Assembly: GCA_013176395.1 (NCBI GenBank)
Contig: JABMLP010000016.1
Span: 558,001 to 622,000 of the forward strand
Source: Venturia oleaginea
Taxonomy: Eukaryota; Ascomycota; Dothideomycetes; Venturiales; Venturiaceae
Length of the DNA: 64,000 nt
Reading direction: 5' to 3'
Both the position numbers and the translations under genes were made by a program. Positions 54,112 through 64,000 of the stretch are shown here, one piece after another (within the stretch, counting starts at the first letter, position 1; the number at the start of each line of letters is the position of its first letter). The notes below the pieces were generated by a model, which was given only the letters and a program-made list of their open reading frames with translations, was not told the DNA's origin and did not search any database.

Positions 54112-54615
54112 TTATGGTCGGAGGACTCGCAGGCCATCGCGAGATTGTGCTGCTACACTCTTGAATGACTGCGTGATATCTATTAGCCGATTGTAACCTC
54201 CAACGTTTGTTGTATGATATACTCACGTTGTCGCACTCCTCCACTGCTCGTCCAGCACCAAAACCAAATCCCACGAATGCTGGCCACGCTCTACGCTTGA
54301 ATAGTAGGACAGAGAAGATGACACCAAAGCCGAGACCGAGACCTGATCTGATCAGAAGGGAAGAAATGCAACGATCCCACTACACGTGCCACTGTTAGCT
54401 TTTGTTTGTATGAGCATCCCGTCTTGGTACTTCATTTGGCGTGTAGAAGCCAATGCGATCTCTTTGTGAGACGAAGAAAGTCTAGTTCATCTTACCTTGT
54501 CGTTGAGGAGAGATTCACTCAAGGGACGCGATGTTCGTGCAATTGGAGCTGAAGCTGGAGCTGGAGCTGGAGCTGGAGCTGGAGCCACGGGCTTGGGCAG
54601 GGTCGAGTCGGCCAT
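54112..54615 (-). CDS. MIC10: MICOS subunit MIC10 (three exons) with an apparent one-base frameshift
   Basis: Inner-mitochondrial-membrane protein that bends membrane at crista junctions. Exon 1 (54496-54615) encodes 40 residues with an AP-repeat (APAPAPAPAPAS) and SRPLSESLLNDK. Exon 2 (54227-54380) starts WDRC and has LIRSGLGLGFG, VIFSVLLFKRRAWPAFVG and FGFGAGRAVEECDN: the two Gly-zipper helices and the positive loop of MIC10. Exon 3 (54112-54159) adds 15 residues. All splice sites are canonical, but exon 2 contains one base too many: GGGG at 54358-54361 (plus strand) should be GGG for the frame to hold. An essential-type gene broken in a homopolymer suggests a sequence error. Confidence 0.82.
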
Positions 54616-54875
54616 TATGTCGGGACGGGATTCTTTGGCGATTTGACGTGATGATGAGAGCCCGGCGCAGGTCGAGGGAGATTATTAGAGGCCAATTGAG
54701 GCTATGGGATGTTGTATGGTCAATTGGAGGTTGGAATGCAGTGTCGAAGTCCCTATTGCTGTGTCCGAAGCTCGCCGATTTGTGTTTTTAAGGCAATAAG
54801 GCGCGCCAACGTAGAAGACCAAAAAAAATCTTGAACAATTTGGTACTCTTTGAAAACCTCTGAGAAGTTTCAAAT
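54616..54875. promoter_or_regulatory. Divergent intergenic region (MIC10 / Urb2)
   Basis: 260 bases between two divergent start codons, so both promoters should lie here. No motif is assigned. Confidence 0.4.
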
Positions 54876-57800
54876 ATGGCCCCGATAAATACGGTAGGCT
54901 CTTTCAATGTTTTATCAAATATCTTTCTAACAAAATCTAGTCTCCCTCGCTGCCCAGGCTACTGAGTCTGGACAGGGACGTCAAAAAATGGGGACAACGA
55001 TTACAGCAAGCAGCAGACATTGCTGGAATTCCATTAGAAACCGATCTCGACGATTCTCAGGTGCAGAAACTCACATGTAGAAGCGCAGCTCATGGACGTG
55101 CCGAATGGGTGTTACGCTGGCTATTGGAGAAATTGAAAACCGAGGGGGGACGACAAAAGTCTCGCAAATCTCCGTTGACATTTGTATTGTTGAGAAGGTT
55201 GCTTCTCTTTGTTCCGACTTCAACGTGTGCTCGATTTCTCAATTCTAGTAATGTCATGGACATCATCAAAAACTACCTGGAGGAAACTGCTACACTAATA
55301 GGAGACGGACTCAACGTATCAAATCAGGCCATAGACTCTGGATCCAGTGTCACCTTGGAAGACAATCAGCCTATTTCGCCCGTTTCCAAGAAGAGAAAGC
55401 GAACAAAAACTTCAGGGGAGGACACGAAATCCCTCAACAGCTTGGCGATTGTGGCAAAGGACCAAGAGAACAACCTCAGCCGTTTGGGATTGTTTATACA
55501 TGAAATCATCCGCTTAACAAACTCTTCCATCGAAGGCGTGGACCCGGTTACTGCACAACACATGAAGAGCGTTCTTCGAACCAGTACATCAGAGTCTGCG
55601 AAAATACTGAGCGCCTGGCTTCGTTGTGTCTTGTTGCTGTGCCAGAGCAGAGGAACTGACGTCAACTCAGAACTTGATATGGAATCCATCATGAGATGTC
55701 ATTTCGCAATCGCTCAGATATGGCACTCCAGGGCGCTGGAGACAGATGACGACTTGAACTCCTCTGCTTCCACGTTTTCCAAAACTTGTCTGGTATCTGT
55801 GGTCGCATTGTACGCACAAATTAAACCGCTTGACGGTTCCCATCTGACAGACATGAAAGTATCCTTGGAGCAACTACTCGCAAGACACTTTTTCATCCCA
55901 GGACGAGCTTCATTTTCGGCAATGAGCGCAACAAAGAGGACGAAAACTACTTGCACCCGAAATTTGTTGATGGACCTATTACAGCCTTTACAAGACGTAG
56001 TCGTTGGGCTTGTGAATGACGACGAACACGATTCTTTACGATATCTGGTATCTATCTTACCTTCCTTGCTCGAACAGGCGATCAAATTATGCCCAGGAAA
56101 CTCAACAAAGCAAAAACTTGCCGACGCCGCATGGATAGAATGTGTCGTCAAATCTTTGTCGCATTGTGCCGGGGAACCAATTCCCTTCGAAGAGACGGAT
56201 TCTCGCAAACCTGATTACGCACTATCGCCATTACAAACCATGTTACAGATTGTTCAAAAAAACCAGATCAACCTCAGCGCTACATTTCTTGAGTCGTTAC
56301 TTCAGAGCTACAGTGGACTATCAGGTGTCACTGAACGCAGTGACGTACCTGTGCGATGGGATCTGATCACCGTTCTTCTCGAATCAAGCGGAAATGTCTT
56401 CTTGAAAGAGAAGCCAAGAAACAAGGACAATCCGGCTGAGAGCGAATACACGAACAGAATTCCGCCATATGTCGAGGCCTTGGTTGGGACATTGGAAAAC
56501 ACACAGTGGGAGTCTTCGCCGCTTTCCAAAATTGCCCCTAGTCTGAGCAGAAGCGCTTCGCCTGCAAAAAGCTTACAATGGACCAACTCGGTGGACGATG
56601 CGGTCGCGCGAATTATCGTCCCGTTGATGCACGCGTACATATCTGCTCGAAATCTAAACGGTTTTATGGACTTATGGTTCCGAGAACTTCGAAGACACTG
56701 GGGCGAACTTGGTAGCAAAAACGAGCGAGCACTGCCTTGGGCTTCGCGATACTTACGAAAGGAGTTCCAGGCCGCGCTTGAGACTTCCTTGACCCCCACT
56801 CGCATCAACGAACGCTTGATCGAGTGCATCACTCCCATCAAGATTCTGCTGAGTGAAGTTGCTGTTGCTACTGAGACACCCAAGTGGGCGGATCTGCCAA
56901 CAGTGGCGCCTGCTTCAGTATCTCTGTTCATGCTCGATACTTTGCTGCATGGCATTCAAAATCCAGAAACCTTAGGGGGAAACAGTATGACGTGGATCGG
57001 GTTGAAGGGTCTTTTCACTGAGTTCGCGGCCATTGACTTGAAGAGTTTCGCGTGCTCGTACAAAGTCTGGTCAATCCTGACTCAAACCTACACGCTTTCT
57101 GCTCGAGTCGATGGCGAAAAGTCTTTTCAGGAGCAGCTCATGTCACTGAGCGGTTCTCAGATATTGGAAGGCGCTCTCGCTGTCGTCGGAGAAGTTCGCC
57201 CCCATCAGGTGGACGGCTTCCAGTTCGAAGCAGCTAGAGAGGCTTATCAATTTGTGGTCACCTGTGGCTCAGATCTGCTCAGCGCTCCAGGCTTGAAAGA
57301 ACGAGGGGAGCATTACATTTCGACGGCCAACAACTTCCTCCTACATAGTGTCTCGCGATTAAAACCAGCTCAAATATTTCAATCCGCCCAGGACAAGGAA
57401 GATGAGGCGTTCAGTAGCAGGTTGAGAAGCAGTCTTGCAGTGCTCATCTCACATCCAAACTCGTTTTCGTAAGTTCTTACCCTGTCTCTCTGTCAGAGGC
57501 GTTCGGACTAATGAAATCAGAGTCTTCTCTCCTCATGAACGATGCGGCATATTCGAGACAGTATTGTATCATGCGGTCACTGAGCTGGATAACGTCGATA
57601 GCCCGACCTCCTTCCCGGTCCTTTTGGAGGCGCTCGCGATGAGCATAATGACAAACATGGACAGTGAGGTCAAAGGCAAGTATCGTCCATAGCCGATCCT
57701 CGAAATTACGCCCTAATATTATACAGAAGATTTTGTTCTCACCCTTGGGTCTATGCTTGGCAAAGCAACGGTTTACAAACAGCCTCGACTCCTTGGACTG

Positions 57801-59633
57801 GCTTTAAACACTGCTCTTCGGCTTCGAGTTTCTGTCTTGACACGCAAAGATAGAGAATCAATACTGGACAAAATTTCTGGGCCGTTTGAAGTTAAGGCCA
57901 AACAGGAAACCCTCCAAGAAGACGATCCCATGACAACGGAATCCGATTCTGAATCAGACAACCTCGATTCCGTGCTTCTCAAAGAGCTTTCTGTCATGAC
58001 GAGATTGATGGATCAGCGGAACCCTACTTCGGAGCTTGCAAGTGGCCATGGCGTCTTTTACAAGCAATTACTGACCATCAACAGTGTACTGACGCGGCTC
58101 ATGTCTGGAATATCGCCCGTTCTTGCGATAGGCAAGCCACCAAAGGAAGATATGCGAAGACCATATTGCTCAACATGGAAGCATTATTCAATGCAGTTAT
58201 CCAGTGCGTACCACGGCTCACTATAGTGACTCTGCTAATTCGACAATAGACAAGCGACGCACGACGCCACTACCGAACGCAGAGAAACATTCACAAAAAA
58301 GTTCGCAGCTCAATCTTCATCAGAAATTGACTCCACGTCTTTCCTGAAGAAACTCGGCACAATGTTTTTGCTCAAATCATGGACTCACGTAGAATCGCAG
58401 GGCGGGACCGAGTCGCAGATCTCCAAGTACTACAAGAAGACGCTGAACTGCGATATCGGACTAGTTGAAAAGGGCGCTGCAAGCGAAGTACAACAATGGG
58501 CTGTCTTTCGCGCGTTGTCAGAAATGCCTATGTGCTCCATCGAGCCCAATGTGCATGACCTGAAAAACGTTCTACGGAAGATGAACGATCCAGACCCGGA
58601 ACTTCTAAAAGATGTCATGGAGTCCGTTGCAGATCCCAAAGAGACTATGGATGTGTTGACAAAGCAGTTGCAGGATGAAAGCGTCTCGCCCCAAGATCAC
58701 GGCAGATTGATCGGAGCTTTCGCGGAGCAAGTGCGAATCTTGAGACCAGCAAGGAGGGTCGAACTACTCAACAATCTGCTAGGAGATAATGAACAAGTCT
58801 CGGAGAGAGGCAGCCTACAACTACTGGAAGTGCTGATCAAGTCTTTGGCACCAGAAGATGCTTCAGTCTTCGTCGAAAAGGGTTCTCTGCTCATCAAGTT
58901 ATGCCACCGAGTCCTGTCTTCCAGAGACATCGGCCACTTCGGTATTACGCTTTCCTGCATTAAAATCATTCTTCGCACAAAGCCGTGGCTTGTCAATCAG
59001 CATGGCATCGACACGCTTCTCAGTGCCCTCGTCACCCTCGCCTCATCGAGAGCGAAATATCTGCCAAAGGAGCACGCTCCTTTCATCTACCTCCGCCTAT
59101 GCCAAACAGCAACGAACATCGTCTTGTTACACCGAAAGCATCTGGGTGGACGCATGCACCTCCTCGTTCCACTGCTACAGAATCTCCTCACTTGTCTGTT
59201 CAAACCACATCGGCACCAGGGACTACGCTCGGCTGCTTCATTGCCATCTTGGCTCTTCAATACACCGTCGCCTCTGACCGATGAGAATTCGACGGCTTAT
59301 ACTCGTCTTCTTTCCACACTATGCTCGCCTACTTCCTCATCAACATCTCAGCATCGGAAGAACGCCGAGCTGACAGATACGAATAGGCAGGCTAGAGAAT
59401 ATGCGGGCTCGTATGTTCCTTATGTCCTGATGCACTACTGCTCGCTGCAATTGGGTGCAAGCATGGATGCTGAAGTTAGAGAAGGTTTGAAAGCGGGTAT
59501 TTGGGAGATGATGGGTGTTGTCAGTATTGAAGGAATGAGAGGAATGCATATAGGTATGGGGCGAGATGAGAGAGCCATATGGGGTGTTGTTTACAACGAG
59601 TGGTTGAGAGTTGGAAGGGGACGATCTGCGTGA
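54876..59633 (+). CDS. URB2: Urb2/Npa2-family ribosome biogenesis protein (five exons, about 1,520 aa) with one frame break
   Basis: Nucleolar protein needed for early 60S pre-ribosome assembly in yeast. Exons: 54876-54893, 54941-57468, 57521-57675, 57727-58203 and 58250-59633. Intron 3 uses a GC donor (GCAAGT). The protein is largely helical with no enzymatic motif. N-terminal RLLSLDRDVKKWGQRLQQAADIAGIPLE and the C-terminal Urb2/Npa2 domain (IVLLHRKHLGGRMHLLVPLLQNLLTCLF, SYVPYVLMHYCSLQLGA, IWGVVYNEWLRVGRGR) identify it. Within exon 4, between GISPVLAIGKPPKE and TILLNMEALFNAVIQ (about 58140-58165), the frame must change by one base; no intron fits. Either a sequence error or a real lesion. 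A basic nuclear-type patch (KKRKRTK) lies near residue 155. Confidence 0.85.
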
Positions 59634-59936
59634 AGTGTTGAGGATAGAAAGGCTGACTCCGAGTGGCATGGTCTTACTTATACTTGCACAGTGTAACCAC
59701 GTCACACGGAAGAGCCCGGGCTCTCAGCGGAGTGTTGTCCTACACCATACCATTTCGTCACATCAACAATTCAAACCCCAATGGTGTTAACCCCCTCAGC
59801 GTAACCATGGTAGCGTCAAAACACATCTATCTATACCACAATTCCTCGAGACCTTGTTTATCATTTAGCGATTGTACAAGATCAATCTAGACAAACATTA
59901 ACCCGAAAACAAAGCACAGCCCCACAAAATCATCCT
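59634..59936. other. Intergenic between convergent genes
   Basis: Holds both 3' ends (Urb2 and the methyltransferase). Nothing else is seen. Confidence 0.5.
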
Positions 59937-60933
59937 CTAACCCCTTTTCCTCCCAACAACAACCCTCGGCAAAGCAAAAGCATAAACACCATTCGCAAAA
60001 TCCTCCGACATCGACTCAAACAAATCCACCCTCCCCGACCGCAAAAGCTCCCCAATAGCCTCCAACTGATTCATCCCCCAAAAACTCAACATCTCCTCCC
60101 TCGGCTCCCCCAAATCAACAACCTCCACATCCCCCAACCCCGCCTCCTCAAAAATCCCCGGCAACTTCACCATCCACGACTCCTCCCAACTCGCGATCCC
60201 CAGATTCAGATTAGAAAAGAGGGTGTTCGTCGTCTTTTCCTTGATGAGCGAGACCTTGTCTTCTTTTACTTCACTCGTGACGGACATTTCGGAGAAGAGT
60301 TCGGTCCATTGGAGGTAGCCACCTGGTTTTAGGAGGGCGAGGGCTGTGTTTAGGACGGGGAGGGGGCTGTTTTTGCTTATTGCGCCGATGAGGAGGCGGA
60401 TGTTGATTGCGTCGAAGATTCCCTCCAGTTCTTTTGGAACTTTGTGGGGGTCACTTGCGGCGTTAAGGATGTGGAGGGATATACCTATTCCCACGCGTTT
60501 ATCGTGTTAACAAGCTGTTCTATTTCTACTTCTTTTTGAGGGGAATTCGATGGGGTAATGAGTAGCAATGGATGTACCTGATGGTAATGCCTTCTTAGCT
60601 GGAAACATGGCTGAGGAGATATCGAAGCCGAAGCTTTCGGATCCCGGTGGGAGGGAACGGTGTTCGTCTAGTAATACTATCCTATTCTTTCTATCAGTAT
60701 AGATGTGTTATAGGATCCCATGCTAAGAAGTAGGAAACTGACGCATTCCCAGTCGCAATATCACCAAATCTAATCGGTTTGTCTGAATTCTTCCACGTTT
60801 CTCGAATGGAGGGATGGATATTCCACCCAAAATAGTCCTTATACAACCAGTGTTGGACTGTCAAACGGAGGGATGGACCTAGCCCACGAGAGAGGAGGTA
60901 GGTATCCTTCTCGCTTGCCTTTTCTCCTGTCAT
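59937..60933 (-). CDS. SAM-dependent methyltransferase, fungal UMTA-like (three exons, 280 aa)
   Basis: Exons 60743-60933, 60578-60681 and 59937-60484; all phases close. The start MTGEKASEKDTYLLSRG at 60933 precedes a family-like N-terminus (RLTVQHWLYKDYFGWNIHPSI). Motif I is IRFGDIATGNAIVLLDEH, a variant of the usual DxGxGxG loop with ATG in place of GTG. It is followed by GFDISSAMFP, FDAINIRLLIGAI (motif post-I region), LKPGGYLQWTEL (motif III-like) and a C-terminal helix pair. In fungi such enzymes often belong to secondary metabolism or act as LaeA-like regulators, but no biosynthetic core gene is nearby, so the substrate is unknown. Confidence 0.85.
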
Positions 60934-61401
60934 GGTTTGCAACTTGTGAAGATTTCGAGGTTGCGAAAACGAGCGCGACTTCACTGTCACATTATATAGC
61001 CGTCATCGGGATTTGGAGTCGGCATCTCCATTCAAGGTCCGTCGGTTGTTCCAAGAGCAAATTACCCCACACAGTATCGTATGATGTCGTGTTCCACCTC
61101 CACAAGCACGGAGTTGTCGCGGAGAATGGAACAGGGAGAGTGCGATCGTCTGGGTCGTGACTACTCAATAAGGCTTGGATCTTAGGGTTGCCAAGCAATC
61201 GAACTTACAAGCTGTCAGGGCGATAGGACCTGAACTTGACATTCTTAAAACAGAATTAGGAGAGGATATATAGAAGGCGAGTTCGACACCCAGGACCATC
61301 TATTGATCAGATCAGCACTCTCGGATGAAGATGAGTTGCAAAATTCTTTCCATGCATTCAATGCCTGATTTTCCGCTGGAGGGGCTTGATTCATTCCAAC
61401 T
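60934..61401. other. Intergenic, no supported gene
   Basis: Promoter side of the methyltransferase and 3' side of the membrane-protein gene. Nothing else is seen. Confidence 0.45.
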
Positions 61402-63403
61402 TCATACCAACCTTCCCACAATGATAAGTGTGAGCAGCCCAAGGACCAAGAATATAACCAACATAAGCACTCGACTCCTCTTCGTCCTCCCAACCATTAG
61501 CGCAGCGAGAATACCTGCAGTGATGAAGACCGAAAATACTCCGAAAAGCAATTCTCCAAATGATGTACTTTACCTATACATAGGTCCATAACTGCTCGTC
61601 GCCATTGATGCAGTGACACATACCAAAGAAATCGTAATAGCCAATATCCACCACTCATCTCGTATCAGCCACCTCTTAATACCTGTTCTGTATTTGAACT
61701 TATTCTCGCGGAGGGTCGAATGGTACATTATTGTACCACCATTAAGCTCTTTATTCACCATGCATCTAGTTTGCCGCTCGCGAAGGAGACCTGGATTTTC
61801 GCCGTGTTTGCCAAAGTCATTGTTCATGGCGGAGGCTAGCTCAATAACCGCTTTATGTTCGCCGACAATCTCCGCATTTTCATGATGGCGCATGGCAAGT
61901 CGGGCTTTGAGCCACATGATATAAATTCCCGCTGTTCACAGTAGTAAGAGTATCAGGCAGATGAAAAGCATTATGAAAGAAAACCCCCACTTGTACTTGA
62001 CATCTGGCTGACACCTACCCTGAGTTGAGCTGTCCCCCAGAAAAAACGTCTCATTGTTGGACGTTGTCGTGTAAGTGGCTTGGCTGGAGTCGTTGAATGG
62101 AAATTGCTTAGTCAGTGGATGCATCCAATTGTTGCCATAGATCTCCCAAATTCCATAATTTTGAGCCCAGGAAAGACTTGGATCAATGTAATATGCTGTT
62201 ATGTTCACAACGAGGGATGTGATGTTGGAGCCAAGAAAGGTGGAATTTTTTTGCTCCAGACCGAAGAATCCGTGATCTTTGACATCTTGGTATAATATAA
62301 TCTAGGCCAATATAGTTCGAGTAGCGCACGAACACTGAGAGATATGCCTACGCAATACGCAGTCGATAGCGTTGTAACGGTCTGTGAGAACAGGAGGCGC
62401 GTTGTGCCACCCTCCTGGTGGACCAAATTTGAAGTTATAGTCGTCGCTACACATTGTGGCATCCAAAACATGTCAGTCTGGTACTATGCGAATCAATTTG
62501 GTGCTTACTCTTTGGCCGTTTCAAAACATACGTATCGTTGAGCGTGAACTCACTCCAAGTGAACCCACTCGGAAACAAATAGCCCGGGCTGCCAGTTGGT
62601 GACGCATACTGCCTGAGAGCGGTGAAGTTCAGGCGATGTGCATCGTGGATAACATAATCAATCAGGTATAGCTGTTCGTAATCCATGTAGTTATCGCCAT
62701 CTCGAATAAATGGCTTGCCATTCGCGCTGTATCCACTCAGGGCGCTAATGAGGGTAGGAAAAATAATGACGAACGCCGCACTCAGAATCATTCAAGTCAT
62801 GGCCAACTTAGAAGACAACGTTCGGTGAGTAGAAAATTCTATAAGCAGGTCAACTAGGCTAGAGAAAGAGATGCCGTCGCGAAGAAAGAGGATCTTGTAG
62901 GTACCGTAGGAGATTGGAGAAGTCTCCATCGCTGATGTAATGTATCGTTTGATGGTCTGGTAGGAGATGACGGCCAACACAGCTTGTCCGCCTCTGCCTG
63001 CTACCTACGTCGAATTGTTTAGTAACGATCTCCATGACGGCCGGGGATAACGCCTACTCACAACGTCGAATGCGATATCAATGAATTTGGCCACTGCAAA
63101 GTCCATATGACCAAACCCTAGAGTGATCTGGAAGAATCCCGAAGACGTCCAAATGTTGTAAGCAGAAGGATTGGTGCTGAAGCTTCCATCAGGCATGCAA
63201 AACCCATCAACGTCCTTCGCATGGATATAGGCCAACGCGATGCTCGCAGAAATTGCTGTGATCCATGCTACGACGCCAAACCAAAGAAGGGTTCGCACCC
63301 ATCGGACCGCCTGTAACTCTAACCATAGTTCTCCTGAGCTAGCTTTCCACTCTCGACAGATCAAATGCCAGAAGACTTTGCCGGACCTCGTTGGTGGATC
63401 CAT
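61402..63403 (-). pseudogene. Multi-pass membrane protein gene with three in-frame stops
   Basis: Exon 1 (63062-63403) and the exon starting at 63004 join in phase (GTGAGT donor). Helices include LLWFGVVAWITAISASIALAYI, ILSAAFVIIFPTLISALSGYS, FSFIMLFICLILLLL, WWILAITISLVCVTASMA, LLFGVFSVFITAGILAALMVG and VLMLVIFLVLGLLTLIIV. A luminal part has N-glycosylation-type sites and WEIYGNNWMHPL. The frame is cut by TGA at 62792 (AMT.MILSAA), TGA at 61936 (LLL.TAGIYIMW) and TAA at 61570 (MYR.STSFGELLF), yet family-like sequence continues in the same frame each time. The first two fit Trp codons and the third a Gln codon, all reachable by C:G-to-T:A changes. Exon limits at 62210-62540 are unresolved. 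Family function unknown. Confidence 0.6.
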
Positions 63404-64000
63404 GGTCGTTTATTGAGGTAGTATGACGAAGATGTTGACGAGGGAGATGTAACGCCGGAAAGATGATGAAATGCGACGCTATATAAGACAAGAGAAAAGG
63501 GAGGAACATTCCACAAGTGATAAGCTGACAGCATCCTGCAATCCTCGAAGGACAACTGTTGGCTGATAAGAATAGATCCCCTTGATAGCCAGTAGTTTCC
63601 CATTTCAGGCTGTGGCTTAGGCGGTCTTCTGCGTGAAGATGCGCATTTCATTTTGCTCCTCAGACGCTGTTATTTTCGTACGGGTCTTATAAAATGTGGC
63701 TATTCGGGGCTTATCATTGAGATAGGATTTGCTTCTACATCGTAGCAAGACCTACGTGGCAGAAGTGACAAAGGAAGTATTGATGGTGAAAGTGATGGGA
63801 AGGAGGGTAGATGAGGAGACGGGACGAACGGAACATCTGAAACGAAAATTGTAGCTAGTGCCTTGGCAGCTAAATATAAAGCAGAATACACGTGACTGAC
63901 CACGCTCCTTTCCAGCATCAACTTCGTCGTGATCACAATTTCAAGCATTCCTTATTACCGCAGGCTTCAAACGCCCAATGCTGAGCATTTCCGTTGATCG
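63404..64000. other. Intergenic to window end
   Basis: Promoter region of the membrane-protein gene. Short open frames near the window end show no domain. Confidence 0.4.

Noticed and set aside
55366..56955. Long minus-strand frames (up to 215 codons) opposite Urb2
   Set aside because: They are complements of the clearly coding plus strand and have no independent features.
1..64000. CRISPR arrays, rRNA and tRNA genes
   Set aside because: No regularly spaced short repeats with unique spacers, no rRNA-like stretches and no complete tRNA cloverleaf with a TTCRA arm were found by eye.

Overview
The window reads as nuclear chromosomal DNA of a filamentous ascomycete (Pezizomycotina; a leotiomycete is my guess, but the sequence alone does not settle the class). 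Genes are split by short GT-AG introns of about 45-140 nt, several with a visible CTAAC-type branch site. The housekeeping proteins are fungal in type: U1-70K, mitoribosomal mL43, triosephosphate isomerase, Gpi11/PIG-F, translin, MIC10 and Urb2/Npa2. The mobile elements are those common in ascomycetes: pogo/Fot, Tc1-mariner, MULE, Copia and a chromodomain Gypsy.

Left arm (1-21.5 kb). After an unrecognised spliced gene and an aldo-keto reductase comes a same-strand cluster of five related genes or gene remains with an F-box-like N-terminal motif (2.9-7.3 kb). Next are a short-chain dehydrogenase (three exons), U1-70K (four exons, minus), mL43 (three exons) and triosephosphate isomerase (four exons, minus). 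A 1.74-kb repeat with an AATC tail and a 15-bp target duplication follows, then a decayed ankyrin gene, a small membrane-protein gene and a secreted GH5 glycoside hydrolase.

Centre (22-48.4 kb). This is a transposon-dominated compartment. A Copia element with identical 126-bp LTRs sits inside a pogo transposase gene. It is followed by a MULE deletion derivative, an apparently intact MULE, and a second pogo internal-deletion derivative lying in an LTR remnant. Then come a second copy of the AATC-tailed repeat and a 5'-truncated Gypsy whose 3' LTR holds a third pogo element, which itself holds a Tc1/mariner element. Scattered between them are small secreted-protein genes: one intact (six Cys, 124 aa), one broken and one without an ATG.

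Right arm (49-64 kb). Ordinary gene space returns: Gpi11, translin (six exons), a broken HD-domain gene, an unrecognised spliced gene, MIC10, the large ribosome-biogenesis gene Urb2, a SAM methyltransferase and a multi-exon membrane protein. MIC10 and Urb2 each need a one-base frame correction, which may be assembly error. The membrane-protein gene and several transposases carry stops that could come from C:G-to-T:A changes, as expected of RIP-like mutation.

I find no CRISPR, rRNA or tRNA genes. I reconstructed splice junctions by hand; for genes with confidence of about 0.8 or more, all exon phases close (MIC10 and Urb2 excepted, as noted). The most unusual items are the AATC-tailed non-autonomous element, the nested insertions, the half-tRNA-type Copia primer site and the antisense ORF at the Gypsy 3' end.
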